Assembly: GCA_963205525.1 (NCBI GenBank)
Contig: CAUJJP010000138.1
Location: 1 to 18,605, forward strand
Reading direction: 5' to 3'
DNA: 18,605 nucleotides
From: Pseudomonadota bacterium
GTDB lineage: Bacteria > Pseudomonadota > Gammaproteobacteria > Burkholderiales > Burkholderiaceae
A program made the position numbers and the translations under genes. This document shows positions 15,577 through 18,605 of the stretch, piece after piece (positions within the stretch are counted from its first letter, which is position 1; every line of letters begins with the position of its first letter). Under the pieces are notes generated by a model. It saw only the letters and a list, made by a program, of their open reading frames with translations. It did not search any database and had not been told where the DNA came from.

Positions 15577-16740
15577 TTGAACCTCGACCGCCGTGACCTC
15601 CTGCTGGTCGCCGGCTTTGCCGTCGCCGTCCTCGCGCTGCCGCTGTGGACCGCGCCGCTGGGCGCCAGCTACCCCGACCTGCTGCAGCGCTTCGCGATCT
15701 ACGGCATCTTCGCGATCGGCTTCAACATCCTGTTCGGTTTCACCGGCTACCTCTCGTTCGGCCACGCCGCCTTCCTCGGCGCCGGCAGCTACGCCGCGGT
15801 CTGGAGCTTCAAGCTGCTGACCATGAACGTGCTGCCGGCGGTGCTGATCGGCACCCTGGTCGGCGGCGTGTTCGCGCTGCTGATCGGCTGGATCAGCCTG
15901 CGCCGGGCCGGCATCTACTTCTCCATCCTCACCCTGGCCTTCGCCGAGATGGCCTACAAGCTCGCCTACTCGGTGCTGACGCCCATCACCAACGGCGAGA
16001 CCGGGCTGAAGATCGAGCGCCTGGACGCGCGCGTGATCGACACCTGGCTGTACGGCCAGAGCACGCTCATCCCCTCGACCAACCTGTTCGGCATCCCGAT
16101 GAGCGGCTACAGCGGCTTCTACTTCTGCGCCGTGCTGCTCGTCGCCGCCTTCTACCTCGCGCTGCGCATCGCGCGCTCGCCTTTCGGCACCATGCTGCGC
16201 GCCATCAAGTCGAATCAGAACCGGCTCAACTACACCGGCGTGCACTCGCGGCCTTACGCGCTCGCGGCCTTCGTCATCTCCGGCCTGTACGCCGGGCTCG
16301 CGGGATCCCTGCTGGCGGTGACGGACCCGCTGGCCGGCGCCGAGCGCATGCAGTGGACGGCCTCCGGCGAGGTGGTGCTGATGACCATCCTGGGCGGCGC
16401 CGGCACCCTGCTCGGCCCGGTGCTGGGGGCGGCCCTCATCAAGTACCTGGAGAACATCTTCTCCGCCTTCAACTCCCAGACCCTGCACGCCACCTTCGGC
16501 TTCCTGCCCGACGCGGTGGAGAACCCGCTGGTCGGATTCCTCGGCCTGTTCGTCGGCGACGGCTGGCACCTCACCCTGGGCACGGTCTTCATGCTGCTCA
16601 TCATCTTCATGCCGGGCGGCCTGATGGAGGGTGCGCAGCGCCTGGGCGCAGCCTGGCGGCGGCGCCGCCGCGCGGCCCCGGCGGCCAGCACCGCCGCCGC
16701 CGCCGGCCGGCGCCACATCGCCGCACCGGCGACGGAGTGA
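15577..16740 (+). CDS. livM: Branched-chain amino acid-type ABC transporter permease (LivM-like)
   Basis: This 387-aa integral membrane protein carries LivM hallmarks: [37 protein letters not shown] and the GETGLKI loop, then [16 protein letters not shown], the cytoplasmic loop that contacts the ATPases. The start is a TTG at 15577, one base after the livH stop; GGAG at 15566-15569 is well placed and no ATG or GTG is available at the N terminus. The last 35 residues are an Arg/Ala/Pro-rich cytoplasmic tail ([11 protein letters not shown] onward) outside the family domain. Confidence 0.9.
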   Translation: MNLDRRDLLLVAGFAVAVLALPLWTAPLGASYPDLLQRFAIYGIFAIGFNILFGFTGYLSFGHAAFLGAGSYAAVWSFKLLTMNVLPAVLIGTLVGGVFALLIGWISLRRAGIYFSILTLAFAEMAYKLAYSVLTPITNGETGLKIERLDARVIDTWLYGQSTLIPSTNLFGIPMSGYSGFYFCAVLLVAAFYLALRIARSPFGTMLRAIKSNQNRLNYTGVHSRPYALAAFVISGLYAGLAGSLLAVTDPLAGAERMQWTASGEVVLMTILGGAGTLLGPVLGAALIKYLENIFSAFNSQTLHATFGFLPDAVENPLVGFLGLFVGDGWHLTLGTVFMLLIIFMPGGLMEGAQRLGAAWRRRRRAAPAASTAAAAGRRHIAAPATE

Positions 16741-16744
16741 CCCG

Positions 16745-17500
16745 ATGTCGCTGCTGCAAGTCCAGATGGTCAACAAGAGCTTCGCCGGCCTGCGCGCGCT
16801 CTCGGATGTCAACCTCGCGGTCGAGGAAGGCAGCGTGCACGCCATCATCGGCCCCAACGGTGCCGGCAAGTCCACGCTGCTGAACTGTTTCGTCGGACGT
16901 CTGACGCCGGACACCGGGACCGTCACCTTCGCCGGCCAGTCGCTGATCGGGCTGGCGCCGCACGCCATCAACCAGGCCGGGGTGGCGCGCGTGTTCCAGA
17001 CCCCCGAGGTGTTCGGCGACCTCAGCCTGTACGAGAACGTCCTCATCCCCACCCTGGCGCGCCAGGACGGCCACTTCGCGCTCAAGCTGTGGCGCCAGGT
17101 CGGCTCGCGCGCCGAGGTGCGTGAGCGCGCGCTGCACATCCTGGAGGACGTGGGGCTGGCCGACGAACGCCACCGCAGCGCCGCCACCTTGTCGCGCGGC
17201 GACAAGCGCCGCCTGGAGCTTGCGATGTGCCTGGTGCAGGAGCCCAAGCTGCTGCTGCTGGACGAGCCCACCGCAGGCATGTCGCGCGCGGACACCGAGC
17301 GCACCATCGAGCTGCTCAAGCGCATCGGCGAGCGCGGCATCACCAAGGTCATCATCGAGCACGACATGCAGGTCGTGTTCACCCTCGCCACCCGCATCAG
17401 CGTGCTCGCCCAGGGCACCGTCATCGCCGAGGGCGAACCATCGGCGATCAAGGGCGACCCGCGGGTGCAGGAAGCCTACCTCGGCGGAGCACACGCATGA
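16745..17500 (+). CDS. livG: ABC transporter ATP-binding protein (LivG-like)
   Basis: This 251-aa cytoplasmic ATPase has Walker A GPNGAGKST with Lys42, the LivG-type FQTPEVFGDLSLYENVL (Q-loop region), signature LSRGDKRRLELAM, Walker B LLLLDEPTAGM and switch His in IIEHDM. The signature reads LSRGD rather than LSGGQ/LSYGE, a common variation in this subfamily. It energises uptake through the two permeases together with the next ATPase. The ATG at 16745 lies 4 bases after the livM stop and needs no internal start. The stop overlaps the livF start (ATGA). Confidence 0.93.
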   Translation: MSLLQVQMVNKSFAGLRALSDVNLAVEEGSVHAIIGPNGAGKSTLLNCFVGRLTPDTGTVTFAGQSLIGLAPHAINQAGVARVFQTPEVFGDLSLYENVLIPTLARQDGHFALKLWRQVGSRAEVRERALHILEDVGLADERHRSAATLSRGDKRRLELAMCLVQEPKLLLLDEPTAGMSRADTERTIELLKRIGERGITKVIIEHDMQVVFTLATRISVLAQGTVIAEGEPSAIKGDPRVQEAYLGGAHA

Positions 17501-18234
17501 ACGCGCAGGCTGCCCTCGCCACCGCTCCCGCGGCCTATTTCTCCTGCCGCAACTTGCACGCCTACTACGGCGAGAGCTACATCGTGCAGGGCGTGGGTTT
17601 CGAGGTCAACGAAGGCGAGATCGTCGCCCTGCTCGGGCGCAACGGTGCCGGCAAAACCTCCACCCTGCGCACGATCGCGCGCCTAGCCTCGCCGCAGCTG
17701 CGCGAGGGCGAGATCTGGCTTGCCGGCCAGCCGCTGCACAAGATGGCGGCCTGGCAGGCGGCGCGCCTGGGGGTGGGTCTGGTGCCCGAGGACCGGCGCA
17801 TCATCGGCGGCCTGACGGTGGAGGAGAACCTGCAACTGGCGCAGATCGAGGAGCCGCGCGGCTGGGAGATCGAGCGTCTGTACCAGCACTTCCCGCGCCT
17901 GGCCGAGCGGCGCCGTCAGGAGGCGGTGACCCTGTCCGGCGGCGAGCAGCAGATGCTGGCCATCGCGCGCGCGCTGGCGCGCGATGTCAAGCTGCTGCTG
18001 CTGGACGAACCCTACGAAGGGCTGGCGCCGGTGATCGTGCGCGAGATCGAGAAGATCCTGCACGAGGTCAAGGCCGCCGGCTTCACCACCATCATCGTCG
18101 AGCAGAACGCGGTTGCCGCGCTGCAGCTCGCCGACCGCGCGCTGATCCTGGACATGGGCGAGATCGCCTTCGACGGCACGGCGCGCGAGGTGCTGGACAA
18201 CGCCGCGCTGCGCCAGGAGTACCTGGCGATCTGA
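17497..18234 (+). CDS. livF: ABC transporter ATP-binding protein (LivF-like)
   Basis: This 245-aa cytoplasmic ATPase has Walker A GRNGAGKTS with Lys53, signature LSGGEQQMLAIARAL, Walker B LLLLDEPYEGLAP and the family stretch GLVPEDRRIIGGLTVEENL. The Tyr in DEPYEGL replaces the common Ser/Thr. A short Ala-rich N-terminal extension of about 13 residues precedes the domain. It is the last gene of the importer operon, translationally coupled to livG by ATGA, and is followed on the next base by a long hairpin. Confidence 0.93.
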   Translation: MNAQAALATAPAAYFSCRNLHAYYGESYIVQGVGFEVNEGEIVALLGRNGAGKTSTLRTIARLASPQLREGEIWLAGQPLHKMAAWQAARLGVGLVPEDRRIIGGLTVEENLQLAQIEEPRGWEIERLYQHFPRLAERRRQEAVTLSGGEQQMLAIARALARDVKLLLLDEPYEGLAPVIVREIEKILHEVKAAGFTTIIVEQNAVAALQLADRALILDMGEIAFDGTAREVLDNAALRQEYLAI

Positions 18235-18282
18235 GGCCGACGGCGCGCCTGGCCCCGAACTGCGCCCGGCGCGCCGTCGGCC
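18235..18282 (+). terminator. Perfect 15-bp stem-loop at the end of the importer operon
   Basis: GGCCGACGGCGCGCC (18235-18249) and its exact reverse complement (18268-18282) flank an 18-base loop. The stem begins on the base after the livF TGA. No T-run follows (CTCGGCCGG), so it is either a rho-independent terminator without U-tract or an mRNA 3' stabiliser. Confidence 0.7.
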
Positions 18283-18397
18283 CTCGGCCGGAACTGTCGA
18301 TGCGCTTGACATGATCCTGGCGGCACCCTCTGGAACCCCGAAGGCGATGCGTGGGAAATGCCGCCATGCACCGCTGATCAGGGGGCTCGCGCATTTG

Positions 18398-18412
18398 TGG
18401 CGTGAATCTTGC
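18398..18412 (+). promoter_or_regulatory. Sigma-54 (RpoN) promoter candidate
   Basis: TGGCGTGAATCTTGC matches the -24/-12 consensus TGGCACG-N4-TTGC at all but two positions, with the required GG and GC pairs in exact register. A start about 11-12 bases after the GC would give a leader of roughly 55 bases before the ATG at 18477. An upstream activator site would be expected; TGGCGGCA (18318-18325) and its inverse TGCCGCCA (18359-18366) are a possible dyad. Confidence 0.55.
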
Positions 18413-18476
18413 GCGTCTTGTCGCTGCGGCGGCCACCGTGGCACCCGCAGCAATCGACTTTGACGAGGAGGCAAGG

Positions 18477-18605
18477 ATGATGAGCATCAAGATTCAGGCG
18501 GCCTGTGCGGCATTGGCCCTGGTGGCGGCGGGCGCGGTGGGTGCCGCACCGGTGGTGGTCGACTTCGAGGCGGTGGCCTTGCGCGGCGCCAACCCCGGCG
18601 GCTCG
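18477..18605 (+). CDS. Exported protein, N-terminal fragment (possible PEP-CTERM-type)
   Basis: Forty-three residues are present before the window ends. They form a Sec signal peptide: a Lys-containing start (MMSIK), a hydrophobic Ala/Leu/Val core, and a likely cleavage at GAVGAA near residue 24. The mature part opens with PVVVDFEAVALRG. AGGAGG at 18466-18471 precedes two consecutive ATGs (18477 and 18480); the second has the better spacing (8 bases). The VDFE-type start after the signal is common in PEP-CTERM exported proteins of Thauera and Zoogloea relatives, and the sigma-54 promoter fits that, but the sorting signal would lie beyond the window, so the family is inference only. Confidence 0.7.
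   Translation, partial: MMSIKIQAACAALALVAAGAVGAAPVVVDFEAVALRGANPGGS

Noticed and set aside
15562..17451. 629-codon - strand open frame opposite livM and livG
   Set aside because: Low-complexity antisense translation; both + strand genes have complete family motifs.
18306..18335. TTGACA at 18306-18311 as a sigma-70 promoter for the last gene
   Set aside because: No acceptable -10 lies 16-18 bases downstream (TCTGGA/CTGGAA), while the sigma-54 match nearer the gene is better.
18438..18460. TGGCACCCGCAGCAA as an alternative sigma-54 site
   Set aside because: The -24 half is perfect but the GC pair is two bases out of register, so it fails the strict spacing.

Overview
The window reads as chromosome of a GC-rich, denitrifying-type betaproteobacterium of the Rhodocyclales, most likely Thauera or a close relative. 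The basis is the ATP-dependent class I benzoyl-CoA reductase of the Thauera type (BcrCBAD), with its diene-CoA hydratase, a ring hydrolase and a dedicated ferredoxin. The genus is an inference; no rRNA or other marker is present. No tRNA, insertion sequence, phage gene or CRISPR array was seen, and no gene-free stretch exceeds 300 bases.

Region 1 (1-5979, + strand) is one tight operon for anaerobic aromatic-ring reduction: 3' end of oah, then dch, bcrC, bcrB, bcrA, bcrD and fdx. Genes overlap or are separated by at most 26 bases. Ferredoxin feeds electrons to the BcrA/BcrD ATPase module, which drives them uphill to the BcrB/BcrC module, where benzoyl-CoA becomes cyclohexa-1,5-diene-1-carbonyl-CoA. 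Dch hydrates the diene, and Oah (after a dehydrogenase outside the window) opens the ring. Two hairpins and a four-unit 12-bp repeat fill the convergent gap that ends the operon.

Region 2 (6108-7980) is a divergent pair: a methionine gamma-lyase (- strand) and an Lrp/AsnC regulator (+ strand). Between them is a 10-bp perfect palindrome that overlaps the candidate -35 of the regulator.

Region 3 (8019-13014, all - strand) is a sensory block. In transcription order it has a ScfR/RamB-like XRE regulator, a stand-alone receiver protein, a 68-aa two-helix membrane protein translationally coupled to the receiver, and a 903-aa SLC5 symporter-histidine kinase with a STAC-like linker but no visible PAS or receiver domain.

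Region 4 (13187-18234, + strand) is a complete HAAT-type ABC importer operon, divergent from the ScfR-like gene: a Tat-exported binding protein, two permeases (GTG and TTG starts) and two ATPases. A perfect 15-bp inverted repeat begins on the base after the last stop codon. Its substrate cannot be read from sequence; branched-chain amino acids, short acyl acids and aromatic acids are all possible.

Region 5 (18235-18605) holds a good sigma-54 promoter candidate and the start of an exported protein. The leader region just upstream appears to carry a second, similar signal-peptide-like sequence.

The best candidates for under-described biology are the receiver / mini membrane protein / SLC5-kinase cassette with its ScfR-like neighbour, and the 3' exported gene with its sigma-54 promoter and duplicated leader.
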